Source: Bacteroidales bacterium (GTDB lineage: Bacteria; Bacteroidota; Bacteroidia; Bacteroidales; 4484-276). Taken from it: a stretch of DNA of 38,856 bases. The translations under genes and the position numbers were made by a program. Shown here piece by piece: positions 17,734-26,985 of the stretch (within the stretch, counting starts at the first letter, position 1; every line of letters starts with the position of its first letter). Under the pieces are notes generated by a model, which did no database searches, was not told the origin of the DNA, and was given only the letters and a program-made list of their open reading frames with translations. The stretch is taken from positions 1 to 38,856 of the forward strand of contig JAIOZV010000007.1 in assembly GCA_021740425.1 (NCBI GenBank), read 5' to 3'.

Positions 17734-17781
17734 GAGTCACGGGTAGTCTATGGAATCAATATTTTCATAAATTTTTTACAA

Positions 17782-20700
17782 TTAATGAATTACAGCAACT
17801 TTTTTAGTTATTGTTTTTCCATTGTTGGTTTCAATACTGATAAAGTATATGCCATTACCCACAAATTCATTGTGGGTGTTTTTACCACTCCAAATGAATT
17901 CAACAGGATTTCCCGCTATAATTCGTTTGTTGTTGAGTATGGTGCTAATTAGTTTCCCGTTCAAATCATAAACAAATGCTGATATTGTAAAATCATCAAC
18001 AGCAGATAAAGCAATTGTCATATTACCCATTGAAGGGTTGAACGGATTGGGAGAGATATCTACTGCAATATTATCAGAAACAAGCTCCTCTACTGCAAAT
18101 GTTAAAGCCTGATAATCAAAAGCAAATAATTTTGGAGGCAGTACATAATAGGAAAGTGTTGAAGCGTCTGGCGTAAGTTTGATTGACCCAAAGAGGGTTG
18201 TGTCGATTGAAATTACATTAAAGATCAGGTTAGAAGTGCTCTGCGCTGGCACATTAATTACCTGATCGTTGTTTAATACGACAGCATTTTCATTGTTTAA
18301 CGACACTCCTGCATGCACATTTTCAACATTCTCAGACCCGTAATTGGTAATTTTTGCCTCGAGTTTAATTTCAGAGGCACTTTGTTTTTGTGCTGAAATC
18401 TCGCCTATCCCAACTGCCACAGGTGCAGGTATCTGATATGCCAGCAAGAGCGAGTTGATATCATTTCTGTTTTGTATCAGGCGATCAATATTTAGGTTTA
18501 GGCTATCGAGTGCAGTTAAAGCATTCGTAGTTACAGAAGCTTCTCTGTATCCTGCATCATATACAGTTGCACTAATCAAAAGAGCCGCTGAAGCAATATC
18601 ATACGCTGCACTCTGATGTAAATACAAATTGGTAAGTTGATTGTAGTTCAGTATATAATATTCTGCATCTTCGGATGAGGCTAAAAATTTTGCAATGGCC
18701 GTATAATCTTCCTGATTTGCCATGGCCTCATAATATGCCAAAGAATCCATTCCGGTATTTGCCCAGGTAGTATCGTTATTTACAATTTTATTCCTCAGTC
18801 TTGTAAGATAATTGTCCAGGGACTCACTTCTTTCTGATATTTTATAATCCGAATTTTGCATAATAGAGCGGACTTTTTCAGGAATGTAATCATCTGTTCT
18901 TGTGCCATCTCCAAAGGCTTTATCAACGGAAGGATTAATATAAACATAAGGCATTATGCCATTTACATATACTGCGGCACCAGCTGCCTCTACGATTGCT
19001 GAGGCCTGGTTGATGTGGGTTGAATACGTTAATAATAAAGTTGCAAATCCGGCAATTGCAGCCAATAGGCTTGTACCGCCTGATATCAATGCTCCCACAA
19101 TTCCTGCAATAATCAGAACCAATGCCGAACCCAGAGCAATCCAACCGGTAATTTCGTTTATCGTATTGGTGAAATTACCTGCATCCATGGCAATTTCATC
19201 AGCCTGAATCATCGATTGCAATTTATTGGTAGTTTGTAGTTTTGCTCCATTGAATGAATTCTCTGGGAAAAGATGTCCTGTTGCATTGTCAACAGAGCTT
19301 TGTTGTTTATTATTAGTTTGCCATCCCAAAGGCGTTAAGTAAATGTAGTCTTGAATGATATTTTCTCCTGTTTCAAAGAGCCCGTTCCCAAATGATGAAA
19401 GCCCGGTTTCTGCAACAAATTCAAAGATTTCTTCCTGGGCATTCGACATTCCCTGGTTGGTTGCACCAAATGCCTCGTCTATCTGCTCAATAGATAATTC
19501 CCCTACTGAAGGCTCAAATCCGTTGTAAAATGCAAGGTTAAGCTTGTCGATAGAATGGGTGACCTTATCATTTACTCCCTGAATTCCGTTGTAAAGTTTG
19601 TTTCCTATAATTGGAATATGCTTCACTGCTTTCCCTACATGTTTAAGTCCCTGTTTGCAGATATATGAAAATGCAAGGGACTTACAACCTTTTGCCCCGT
19701 ATTCTGAAATTTCGATCGCATCCGTTACCCCTCTGTATGATACCCTTTCGCTTAATGTTAATCGCGCAATACCTTCCAAATCCAAAGGATCGGCAATCCC
19801 ATTATTGTAATCATTCGTAACATTGGTGAGAAAATTTTGTGCCTGTATTTCAATCGTATTGTAAAATGGCTTTGAAGTCCCAAGAAAAGGCCTTTCAATT
19901 AAAGATATATTGGTAATAATTTCCTGTTTTTCATAGAGGTAATCAGCAAAATCCGGCGTTGTAGTAGCAAAATGTGGATTATCAGGTGTCCCGCTATAAT
20001 TTCCAACCAAAAAATCATCAACCGCATAAATATAGTACTCCAACCCATCTTCAGTTGCGTATTGTGCAGGAATAATTGCAAGGTAGGTATTTCCTTGCTG
20101 AAGTTCTAAATCCGTTGATTGATAACTGAGTTGACCGTATTTGCGATAAAAAACACCTGCAAATTCTAACACATTGGTATTATCTTGGATTTCAGCAGTT
20201 ATTTCAACCGGCAGGTTGACTGATATATCACCAATGGGAGTATGATTAATAGTAGGGGCAAAGTTAGGTAAGATAGCAATTTGATACGGATAGTTTATTG
20301 GGTTAACAGAAGGATCGGAGGCTGTTGAAATTCCATCGGTAGCTGTAATGTAATAATCTATGCCAGGAGTAATTACAGCACTACCCGGAATTATGCCACT
20401 CCAATGGGTTTCCGAAGTATTTTGCATGCTTACATATTGGTAGGTAATAGCATCAGTATTCTTGAAATATAGTATTGCTCCAGTAGTCAAGGGTTCTATT
20501 AAATCAATAATATCTGCCTCAATATTGAAAGATGTCCCCTCAATCCATGCTTGTTCATGGTGGGACAAGGTTAAATTGGTTCGGGAAATAGCGGGTATTT
20601 CACCGGGTGTGTATGACGCATTATCATCATTTTCGTTTCCATTATATTCCACATTTACTTTAACGTGCCTCAGAATACCATTAAATACATGATCGCTAGA

Positions 20701-22086
20701 GGCATATTTTATAAGGTAACTGTTTGCAACCTGATTTGAGATGGCATCAAGAATATCATCGAAATTTGAGTAAATATCATAGTAAGCCCCATTTGTTTCA
20801 TCAGTAATGGGTTGAAATTGCGTGAAAAGATCAGTTTCGGTTAAAGCAAATAATGTAACCGAATTGTTTATGCATGCTACTTTTGCCTCTTCAAGTGTTG
20901 CATATCCCTGGTCTGGTGATTCATCAGTAATAATTATAAATATTTTTTGCGACCCTGGTCTGAATATAAATCCATTGTTAGATTGAACAATGCTATAATA
21001 GCCGGGCTCATCGCCACCATCAATCACATTTCGTTGCCAGACATCATATTTAAAGTAATTGGCATCGGAAGTTAACACACCATTATCTTCAATAATCGGT
21101 ATTCCTGATTGTAAATCTTGCCCATACCTGCAAAGACCCAAGGCAAAGTCAACTCCCGAAGTACTTAAATTATCCACAAAATCTATAACGTTATTTTCAA
21201 TTGCATTTTGTTCTTCATCCATGCTACCACTATTATCCATTATAAAAATAATATCAGCGCGGCGCACACCACCGGCAGTATCAGGAGGAAAAACTTCATA
21301 ATAGTTTGTTTGTGGGATTTCATTTTCAGTTACAATAAAATTGGACTGATCTAAAGTGGCAATACCCACACCATTTGTATCAACCGCCACATTGAGGTAG
21401 ATAAATGGAAAATTCTGTGCATTAAGATTTGTAATAGTTGCAGTAAGGTATTCGGGTTCTTCGTATTCGACACTTAAATTATCAATGTACCAACCATCAT
21501 ATGTAACGCTATAGTCGGAGGTAAACTGAAACGCAATCTGAATGTTGTGTCCGTGATATGGAGTAATATCAATTGTGGCTTCGACCCATCCGGAAGAACC
21601 ACTAATACTATAAATATCATCCCAATTTATCCCCTGGTCTATCGAAATTTTTACATATCCGTTATCATAGCCACTTTCGATAGCAAACCATTGCCATAAA
21701 TTGAGTTTATATTCACCGAGAGGGTTCGATACTTCAGGCAAAAATAATTCATCGCTTATCAACCATTCATTGGCATAGTTTGGATAATTTCCCTCTAAAT
21801 TTGTTGCAGCGCAGTTGGATGAATTATATCCTCCAACAGGGCCTGTACTTGGTTGTCCAATATTCCAACATCCGCTGATATCCCAAAATGCAGTACCTGA
21901 CTCAAAGGTTTCTTCCCAAATCACAGTAGCTGCTTTTAACTGCATTTTTTCACTTCTTTCGCTCGCTTTCCATTGCAACAATTGCCCTTTTGAAGTTGGA
22001 TTATCTTGCTTTCCCCCCTGGGAATAAGCGATTAAATTTAATGAAAGAAGAATTACAAGAATAATGTGTGTAACTTGTTTTTTCAT
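17782..22086 (-). CDS. Large T9SS-exported protein with vWA domain and internal hydrophobic hairpin
   Basis: This is a 1434-residue secreted protein. Signal peptide 1-22 (LNLIAYS). Residues about 55-205 look like a MAM/immune-inhibitor-A-type jelly roll (WEETFESGTAFWD ... YDGWYIDNLSV). A vWA domain at about 270-465 has a complete MIDAS (DNSGSM) and the later ITDESPD aspartate. Ig-like domains follow (about 500-730). The middle, about 780-1230, is largely helical and unusual, with a very hydrophobic Gly/Ala-rich stretch near 978-1020 (WIALGSALVLIIAGIVGALI). The C-terminus (about 1345-1434) is a clear T9SS sorting domain (ISPNPFNPSMGN, YDLNGKLISTI, GNGIYFISIETNNGKTITKK), FlgD-Ig-like. T9SS export to the surface follows from the family; metal-dependent ligand binding is inferred from the MIDAS. 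The membrane-like segment in an exported protein is odd. Confidence 0.9.
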   Translation of the reverse strand: MKKQVTHIILVILLSLNLIAYSQGGKQDNPTSKGQLLQWKASERSEKMQLKAATVIWEETFESGTAFWDISGCWNIGQPSTGPVGGYNSSNCAATNLEGNYPNYANEWLISDELFLPEVSNPLGEYKLNLWQWFAIESGYDNGYVKISIDQGINWDDIYSISGSSGWVEATIDITPYHGHNIQIAFQFTSDYSVTYDGWYIDNLSVEYEEPEYLTATITNLNAQNFPFIYLNVAVDTNGVGIATLDQSNFIVTENEIPQTNYYEVFPPDTAGGVRRADIIFIMDNSGSMDEEQNAIENNVIDFVDNLSTSGVDFALGLCRYGQDLQSGIPIIEDNGVLTSDANYFKYDVWQRNVIDGGDEPGYYSIVQSNNGFIFRPGSQKIFIIITDESPDQGYATLEEAKVACINNSVTLFALTETDLFTQFQPITDETNGAYYDIYSNFDDILDAISNQVANSYLIKYASSDHVFNGILRHVKVNVEYNGNENDDNASYTPGEIPAISRTNLTLSHHEQAWIEGTSFNIEADIIDLIEPLTTGAILYFKNTDAITYQYVSMQNTSETHWSGIIPGSAVITPGIDYYITATDGISTASDPSVNPINYPYQIAILPNFAPTINHTPIGDISVNLPVEITAEIQDNTNVLEFAGVFYRKYGQLSYQSTDLELQQGNTYLAIIPAQYATEDGLEYYIYAVDDFLVGNYSGTPDNPHFATTTPDFADYLYEKQEIITNISLIERPFLGTSKPFYNTIEIQAQNFLTNVTNDYNNGIADPLDLEGIARLTLSERVSYRGVTDAIEISEYGAKGCKSLAFSYICKQGLKHVGKAVKHIPIIGNKLYNGIQGVNDKVTHSIDKLNLAFYNGFEPSVGELSIEQIDEAFGATNQGMSNAQEEIFEFVAETGLSSFGNGLFETGENIIQDYIYLTPLGWQTNNKQQSSVDNATGHLFPENSFNGAKLQTTNKLQSMIQADEIAMDAGNFTNTINEITGWIALGSALVLIIAGIVGALISGGTSLLAAIAGFATLLLTYSTHINQASAIVEAAGAAVYVNGIMPYVYINPSVDKAFGDGTRTDDYIPEKVRSIMQNSDYKISERSESLDNYLTRLRNKIVNNDTTWANTGMDSLAYYEAMANQEDYTAIAKFLASSEDAEYYILNYNQLTNLYLHQSAAYDIASAALLISATVYDAGYREASVTTNALTALDSLNLNIDRLIQNRNDINSLLLAYQIPAPVAVGIGEISAQKQSASEIKLEAKITNYGSENVENVHAGVSLNNENAVVLNNDQVINVPAQSTSNLIFNVISIDTTLFGSIKLTPDASTLSYYVLPPKLFAFDYQALTFAVEELVSDNIAVDISPNPFNPSMGNMTIALSAVDDFTISAFVYDLNGKLISTILNNKRIIAGNPVEFIWSGKNTHNEFVGNGIYFISIETNNGKTITKKVAVIH

Positions 22087-22125
22087 AATTTTTGAATTTT
22101 ATTAGTTAAGAATAAATAGAAATTT

Positions 22126-23112
22126 TTATTTACAATAATCTTTTTCGTATTCCACAGTTTCATCATAAGAACTTGGAATTGCAGAGTATGCAGGTAATTG
22201 ACTGGAAGGATTTGATTCGACTTGTTTTTCCATCTTGAGTTCCAATTCTTTTAACGAATAGCTTAATGAAGCAGCTTGGTTTTCTTCCCAAGGTAAGGAA
22301 TAATGCTCACCCTGATTCCAATATACGTAGTGGCTTGAGTTATTCTTTTTGTACATACGCACATTTCCGTTCGACCAGGCTTTGTAGTAGCCGCAACGCC
22401 TTTTTACACCATCGTTGGCAATTTCGATATTATCATGGGATTCGGATTGTAAACCATAATTTACATAAAGGTCAACCAAAGTAGAACCATTGTTGGTGAT
22501 GTAAATAAAGAAATACTCTGAAGAAACCACCAGTCGTACTGTTTTATCAGTGGATCCGATTGTGACTGTATTTGCCCAGGTGAGTTTAGTGCCAACCTGA
22601 GTTCCTGATGTTGTTTTCCCCGAAGTAAAGGCAGTATAGCTTATCTGGTCGTTGGTTTCGTAGCCTTCAAAAACTGTGTATTGACCGGCATCAACCTGTC
22701 TGGTTATTCCATCTACAGTTATGGTCATGTTTGTGTGTGTAGTGTTTTCCAAAGTAAGGCTTTTGGTGGAAGGCAAAACCTGAATTGTTTTTGACACCTC
22801 ATCACAACCTCCATCGTTACAAACTGTCAAAATAGCTGTTGTAGTTCCGGCGGCATTAAAAGTAACAGTAACACTTGAGTTTTTTGATGAGCTTGGTGAA
22901 GGAGAACCCCCGATAAAATTCCAATTTCTGGATTCAACAATACCTGTGGAAATATCGCTAAAGGAGATTGATTCCCCTTGTATGACGGTACTTGAGCTTG
23001 CTGATATTTTGGCAACCGGAGGGGGATCAACTTTGTCTTCATCTTTGCTACAGGCCAAAAAAATAAAGCTTAAAAATGCAAACAGGCTTAAATTGAGTAA
23101 AATTTTTTTCAT
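22126..23112 (-). CDS. PKD-domain surface lipoprotein
   Basis: This is a 328-residue predicted lipoprotein: signal peptide ending FLAC, then SKDEDK, an acid-rich export signal. A PKD domain lies at about 33-112 (AKISASSSTVIQGESISFSD, SRNWNFIGG, VTVTFNAAGTTTAILTV). The remaining residues, about 115-328, form an unassigned beta-rich domain with YYKAWSNGNVRMYKKNN and end in a Cys (DYCK). No catalytic signature is visible. It sits 39 bp upstream of the vWA/T9SS gene and 43 bp downstream of the propeller-CsgG gene, so it belongs to the same transcript. A surface-binding role is inferred. Confidence 0.83.
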   Translation of the reverse strand: MKKILLNLSLFAFLSFIFLACSKDEDKVDPPPVAKISASSSTVIQGESISFSDISTGIVESRNWNFIGGSPSPSSSKNSSVTVTFNAAGTTTAILTVCNDGGCDEVSKTIQVLPSTKSLTLENTTHTNMTITVDGITRQVDAGQYTVFEGYETNDQISYTAFTSGKTTSGTQVGTKLTWANTVTIGSTDKTVRLVVSSEYFFIYITNNGSTLVDLYVNYGLQSESHDNIEIANDGVKRRCGYYKAWSNGNVRMYKKNNSSHYVYWNQGEHYSLPWEENQAASLSYSLKELELKMEKQVESNPSSQLPAYSAIPSSYDETVEYEKDYCK

Positions 23113-23155
23113 TTTTATTTATTTTTCATTCTACAATTATTTATTAAGCTATTGA

Positions 23156-24703
23156 TTAAAAAACGGTAATAGTTGGTGCCAACATCATCACCATTTGCGA
23201 AATATCTTCGATGGTGGCATTTGAACACTCTACTTCGCGTGAGCCTTCAATTTGGCCCGTTTCCACGTTTACAACCTTTGTTGTTATAATAAGCAGATTG
23301 CCAAGTTTATTAAGGCTACCAATAAGTACAAAATGAGCATTAAGTTGCTTGCCAACTTTTACGGCATCGCTGGCTGTCATGCCGCTCATCTGGTACTTCA
23401 TTTCATCAAGTACCTGGTCAATCTGATTACGCTCAACCAAAATTAGTTTTGAGCTGTTGCCCAATTTTGACTCAAGTAAATAGGAGGCTGATTTGGCTAC
23501 ATCCTCAGGAGCACCAACAGCATCGAGGTACATCACTGCCATTTTTCGTTTTTCACCAATGTTTATCAACGGCTCTTTTGGGGTTGTTAACCTGATCGAA
23601 CTTCCCATATTACTACCCTGAGACTGCTCCAACTGATTACTGTAGTCAAACCGCTCGAACCCGTCGATTCCTGAAAGCTCAAAAATTTGGACTACTGCAT
23701 TGGGATAGCTATCGTTCATTCCCACTGCCAGCCAGCTTCCATCATTCGAAATGGCAAGCTTTGAGATTTTGTAAAGCTCATCAAATGAATAATTTTGATC
23801 AACTAATCCGTTTTGAACATTCCAGAATGAAAGTTTGGTTTCGCGCAGTGTAGAATTGTTGGTTACTACAAATTTTTTATCCGGAGTAAAATCCATCGTA
23901 TTTATTGGGCAGGCATTGTTTTCAATTACCTGTAGCAACTTCCCTGTGTTCCAGTCATAAAAAGCCAGGTTGTATTTAAAGATCATTTTATTGCCCCCTT
24001 TGGCAAGTATGGTTTCCTGAAATGCAACGCAAATTATCTTACTATCAGATGATAACTTGACATCCGTAACTTCTATTCCCGACCCATTCAATGTATTGGG
24101 CGAAATGTTGGTTTCGCGGATGATGCTTAAATTATTCGGATTCCAAAAGATCATTTTATTGTCTTCCCCTACCGAAACTATCTGATCGCCATTGGAGTTG
24201 AATGCACAAAATAATATCCCTTTTTTCTTGTGTCCGCTTTTAAGTTCGCCGCGCTTGTTGAGTGAAGGGAAATCGAACAACAACAATTCTTTTGCCATCC
24301 CAGAAACAACCAACAGATGATTATCAGGACTTATAGACTGGCATTTTACTTTAATTCCGACCTCAATATCTTGCGTTTTTGTGCCCGAATACATATCCCA
24401 TACTGATATTATCTCGTCATTACCTGAAGCTACAAGATATTCGTTTTGTTGGTCAAACTTGAGGGATGTAACTTCTTTTTGGTGAAAACCAATATCATAA
24501 ATCTGGCGACTTGCTTTAATATCCCATACGATTACCCGTCCTTCGAGTGTTGAATAAGCCAAAAATTTTCCGTTGTTGCTTATGCTGATTTCGGGAATTT
24601 TGGTTAGAGGGATGTTAATTTTCTCGTGTTGATAAAATGAGACCTGCGGTGTGGCCTGGTAAAAGGCTGCAAACGATAAAAGCAATAGTAGAATTTTTTT
24701 CAT
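23156..24703 (-). CDS. WD40-like beta-propeller fused to CsgG-like domain
   Basis: I start at the ATG at 24703, which opens a signal peptide (MKKILLLLLSFAAFYQATPQ); an upstream in-frame ATG at 24760 would add 19 residues before it. The 515-residue product has a WD40-type beta-propeller at about 20-355 (GRVIVWDIKASRQIYDI, DEIISVWDMYSGT, DNKMIFWNPNN, KLSFWNVQN). A CsgG-like domain follows at about 385-515 (KMAVMYLDAVG, LILVERNQIDQVLDEMKYQ, MSGMTASDAVKVGKQLNAHF, VLIGSLNKLG). CsgG-type domains occur in curli secretion channels and in FlgO/LpoB-like periplasmic proteins. The transmembrane hairpins needed for a pore cannot be assigned here, so a periplasmic scaffold is likelier than a channel. It has no lipobox. 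It lies beside LPP20-like and barrel genes. Confidence 0.85.
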   Translation of the reverse strand: MKKILLLLLSFAAFYQATPQVSFYQHEKINIPLTKIPEISISNNGKFLAYSTLEGRVIVWDIKASRQIYDIGFHQKEVTSLKFDQQNEYLVASGNDEIISVWDMYSGTKTQDIEVGIKVKCQSISPDNHLLVVSGMAKELLLFDFPSLNKRGELKSGHKKKGILFCAFNSNGDQIVSVGEDNKMIFWNPNNLSIIRETNISPNTLNGSGIEVTDVKLSSDSKIICVAFQETILAKGGNKMIFKYNLAFYDWNTGKLLQVIENNACPINTMDFTPDKKFVVTNNSTLRETKLSFWNVQNGLVDQNYSFDELYKISKLAISNDGSWLAVGMNDSYPNAVVQIFELSGIDGFERFDYSNQLEQSQGSNMGSSIRLTTPKEPLINIGEKRKMAVMYLDAVGAPEDVAKSASYLLESKLGNSSKLILVERNQIDQVLDEMKYQMSGMTASDAVKVGKQLNAHFVLIGSLNKLGNLLIITTKVVNVETGQIEGSREVECSNATIEDISQMVMMLAPTITVF

Positions 24704-24706
24704 ATT

Positions 24707-24752
24707 TCTGGATATTATAAGATAAAAGATCTGAATATTAGAAGATAAAAAA
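24707..24752. repeat. 23-bp imperfect tandem duplication in the leader of the propeller-CsgG gene
   Basis: Two adjacent 23-bp units (24707-24729 and 24730-24752) match at 20 positions (tctggatattataagataaa, tctgaatattagaagataaa). They occupy most of the 75-bp gap between the barrel gene and the start at 24703, just upstream of the ATG. This could affect translation initiation or be a neutral slippage product. Confidence 0.7.
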
Positions 24753-24778
24753 AGTGGCATAATAATAGTAAACTTTGA

Positions 24779-25300
24779 TTAGAACATGTAGCTTAAGCCT
24801 ATGATTAATAATAAACTACCACCATTATCTGCAGATGATAAACCAAAACCATAACTAAGCTGAGAATCTACGGCTAAGAATTCGTTAATGAAATTTTTCA
24901 TTCCCAAACCTATCTGAATCGAGGCCAAGTCACCCAATTTGGTATCTCCCTCGGTTTTAAAAGAATATTGATAATATGACAAAGAAGCATACGGAACCGT
25001 TTTCTTTGTTTGATTAAAGTTATACTTTGTGAATATACTTAATCCAAGATTTGACTCGGTATCATCAGAAAAGGAAAAACTTAATGTCGGGCCAACTCCA
25101 AGCGATAGTCTATTAGTAACATATTTACTGTAGCTAAAGAAAAAATTTGCGTAACCATAATCAAAATTGGTATTTGTGGACATGTAGCCACTGAAAAGTA
25201 TTTCTTTGTCGCCTTTTTGAATGCCTTCACTTTGAGCAAGAGTAAACCCTGATGCAATTAAAAGAATTGCGATTGTGATAATTGTAAATTTAATTTTCAT
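24779..25300 (-). CDS. Small outer-membrane beta-barrel protein
   Basis: This is a 173-residue protein with a signal peptide (MKIKFTIITIAILLIASGFT, cleavage near LAQ). The mature chain has about eight alternating aromatic/polar strands (NTNFDYGYANFFFSYSKY, RLSLGVGPTLSFSF, SNLGLSIFTKYNF, VPYASLSYYQYSF, LASIQIGLGMKNF, VDSQLSYGFGLS) and ends in an aromatic residue (GLSYMF), the classic outer-membrane barrel C-terminus. This fits the OmpW/OMP_b-brl type of 8-strand barrels. No specific ligand can be named. It lies 49 bp after the LPP20-like gene and 75 bp before the propeller-CsgG gene, suggesting a joint envelope function. Confidence 0.85.
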   Translation of the reverse strand: MKIKFTIITIAILLIASGFTLAQSEGIQKGDKEILFSGYMSTNTNFDYGYANFFFSYSKYVTNRLSLGVGPTLSFSFSDDTESNLGLSIFTKYNFNQTKKTVPYASLSYYQYSFKTEGDTKLGDLASIQIGLGMKNFINEFLAVDSQLSYGFGLSSADNGGSLLLIIGLSYMF

Positions 25301-25349
25301 AATTTTTCGTTTTTAATTTAAGTTGAATAAAATGAATTCTAATATGCCA

Positions 25350-26699
25350 CTAATTATTAATTTCAAGGAAAGAATTTAAATCTTCGAGCATCAAATCCCT
25401 TAAATTCTGGAGTGCATTCAATCCTGCATCCTTTTCAATTAGATGTCCTCCCGAAACCCTGCTATATGATTTATAAAAAATTTGAGTGTCGGTTTTTATA
25501 TTGGTAATTTCGATATCTCCCTCAGCAATGGCAGTTGTAATACCATTGAATTCAGACCCTTTTATTGTTCTTCCGTTTACAACTATTTCTAAATCAATTT
25601 CACTATCCGATTGGTATGAAGTAGTAAAATGCTTGGCAACAAGTTGTTCAATTATTCCCGGTGAAATAGCAGGCTGCATAAGGGTATCAGCAAAATTAAT
25701 TTCGGAGCTAATAACACTGAAAACGGGGCTCAGTACCTGAATAGAAACCTCACTTGACGGCACATTTAAACAGCCAATGATTTTTTTCATATCATCGTTA
25801 AAGCTAAACGCAGAGTCATAATATGCCGTGTTTAACTTTGCTTCGATTGTTTGGTAAGGCTGTACTGAAAATATTTGAACTATACTGGCACAAATGGAAT
25901 CTGACTGGGATTTTTTATCTGCTAAAATTTGTCCATCCCCCTTTGAAAATGAAATATGAAAAGGTAAATTCGTTAAATTTAATTGCTGTTGGGCATTTTT
26001 ATATAATATTTTAAAACACAAACTCCTATTAATAGGGAAAGTATGTTTGTAAATTATTGGCTCAGCCAATCCTTCAATTTCAATTTTCGAAAATAGTTCA
26101 TTCACCATTTGAATTGCTTCAATACTAAGATAAGCCTGGTTTCCATCAATTAAGTATCTTAAATTATCAAAGTAATAGTCCTCGATTGATTTCAATGCGC
26201 TGAAGGCAAAATATAATGCTTGCTCAATATTTCCATTGTCAGCATTTTGTGAAGCTTTGTTCAAATTTTCAATGCAACCCATTTTAATACCCTTAAGCTT
26301 TTCTTCCCTCAATGCTTCAAAAGTACTTTTTGACAGTCTGTAATACACCCAGCATTCTGTGCTATCTTCCCATTTTTGAAATAGCTCATAACCCTCCAAC
26401 TGATTGCTGGAATAGGCTATTACGTTTGATGAAAATAATTCCCTGATTGACTCTCCAATTTCACTTATGGAATGATCGATGTTACTAATGATAATTGTTG
26501 ATATTTCGTTTGAAATTTCTTGTAATGCTTCTTGGCGGGCAATTTTCATATAATCTGAAGAGTTTTTATTTACCTGCACGATTCCAATGTAATAACTGCT
26601 ATCAACAGGCCTAAGCTCAACCCAACTTGGTCTCTGGGAAAAAGCCTCATTGTTGTGGCAGAGAATCGAAAGTAAAATAAGAATTATAGCTTTTTTCAT
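25350..26699 (-). CDS. LPP20-like periplasmic protein
   Basis: I start at the ATG at 26699, which directly opens a signal peptide (MKKAIILILLSILCHNNEAF then SQRPSW); an in-frame ATG at 26714 adds five residues. The 449-residue product begins with an LPP20-type domain, about 22-130 (RPSWVELRPVDSSYYIGIVQ, then ARQEALQEISNEIST). In that family a PxW start, a Y-IG-turn and an Ala-rich helix are typical. The remainder (about 150-449) is unassigned mixed alpha/beta sequence with EIDLEIVVNGRTIKGSEF near the end. LPP20-like proteins often sit beside CsgG-like ones, as in FlgP/FlgO of Vibrio flagellar outer-membrane rings, and here the CsgG-like gene lies one gene further on. Not a lipoprotein by sequence. 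Confidence 0.75.
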   Translation of the reverse strand: MKKAIILILLSILCHNNEAFSQRPSWVELRPVDSSYYIGIVQVNKNSSDYMKIARQEALQEISNEISTIIISNIDHSISEIGESIRELFSSNVIAYSSNQLEGYELFQKWEDSTECWVYYRLSKSTFEALREEKLKGIKMGCIENLNKASQNADNGNIEQALYFAFSALKSIEDYYFDNLRYLIDGNQAYLSIEAIQMVNELFSKIEIEGLAEPIIYKHTFPINRSLCFKILYKNAQQQLNLTNLPFHISFSKGDGQILADKKSQSDSICASIVQIFSVQPYQTIEAKLNTAYYDSAFSFNDDMKKIIGCLNVPSSEVSIQVLSPVFSVISSEINFADTLMQPAISPGIIEQLVAKHFTTSYQSDSEIDLEIVVNGRTIKGSEFNGITTAIAEGDIEITNIKTDTQIFYKSYSRVSGGHLIEKDAGLNALQNLRDLMLEDLNSFLEINN

Positions 26700-26781
26700 G
26701 TTGGTATCTTTCATTAAAAAATTCTATTTTGAGAATAAGTTGTTTACAAAAGTTTAAATCTCTAAGAAGACAAATCCAATC

Positions 26782-26985
26782 CTAAAACCCATAATTCCCG
26801 CAATTGCATTTTGGCTTGTATTTGCAGCCGATGTTTTTTGTGAGCGAAATCTCCATACTGCCTTTGTAATCCACCACATGTGCCGAGTTGAACATCGACA
26901 AATAATAACTCATCAACTGGTTGAAGCCAAAATCACTCAGGCCTCCTGGGGGTTGATATCTATAAAACTGTTTTCTCCAGTTCAT
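26782..26985 (-). CDS. Possible 67-residue small protein or gene remnant
   Basis: A 67-codon frame starts 26 bp inside the end of the preceding gene (26960-27631) and ends in a Cys-rich tail (CKYKPKCNCGNYGF). It has no signal peptide or recognisable domain. Its codons carry more G/C in third positions than those of the neighbours, which argues for real coding history. The middle (FNQLMSYYLSMFNSAHVVDY) could be the end of a longer protein that was lost. Either a small overlapping gene or a C-terminal fragment of a degraded gene is possible; I cannot separate the two. Confidence 0.4.
   Translation of the reverse strand: MNWRKQFYRYQPPGGLSDFGFNQLMSYYLSMFNSAHVVDYKGSMEISLTKNIGCKYKPKCNCGNYGF

Noticed and set aside
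26747..26779. Bacteroidota-type promoter upstream of the LPP20-like gene
   Set aside because: The -7 candidate AACTTTTG has one mismatch to TAnnTTTG and the -33 TTG is at a loose spacing. No intergenic gap in the window holds a perfect TAnnTTTG on the minus strand, so I do not call promoters.
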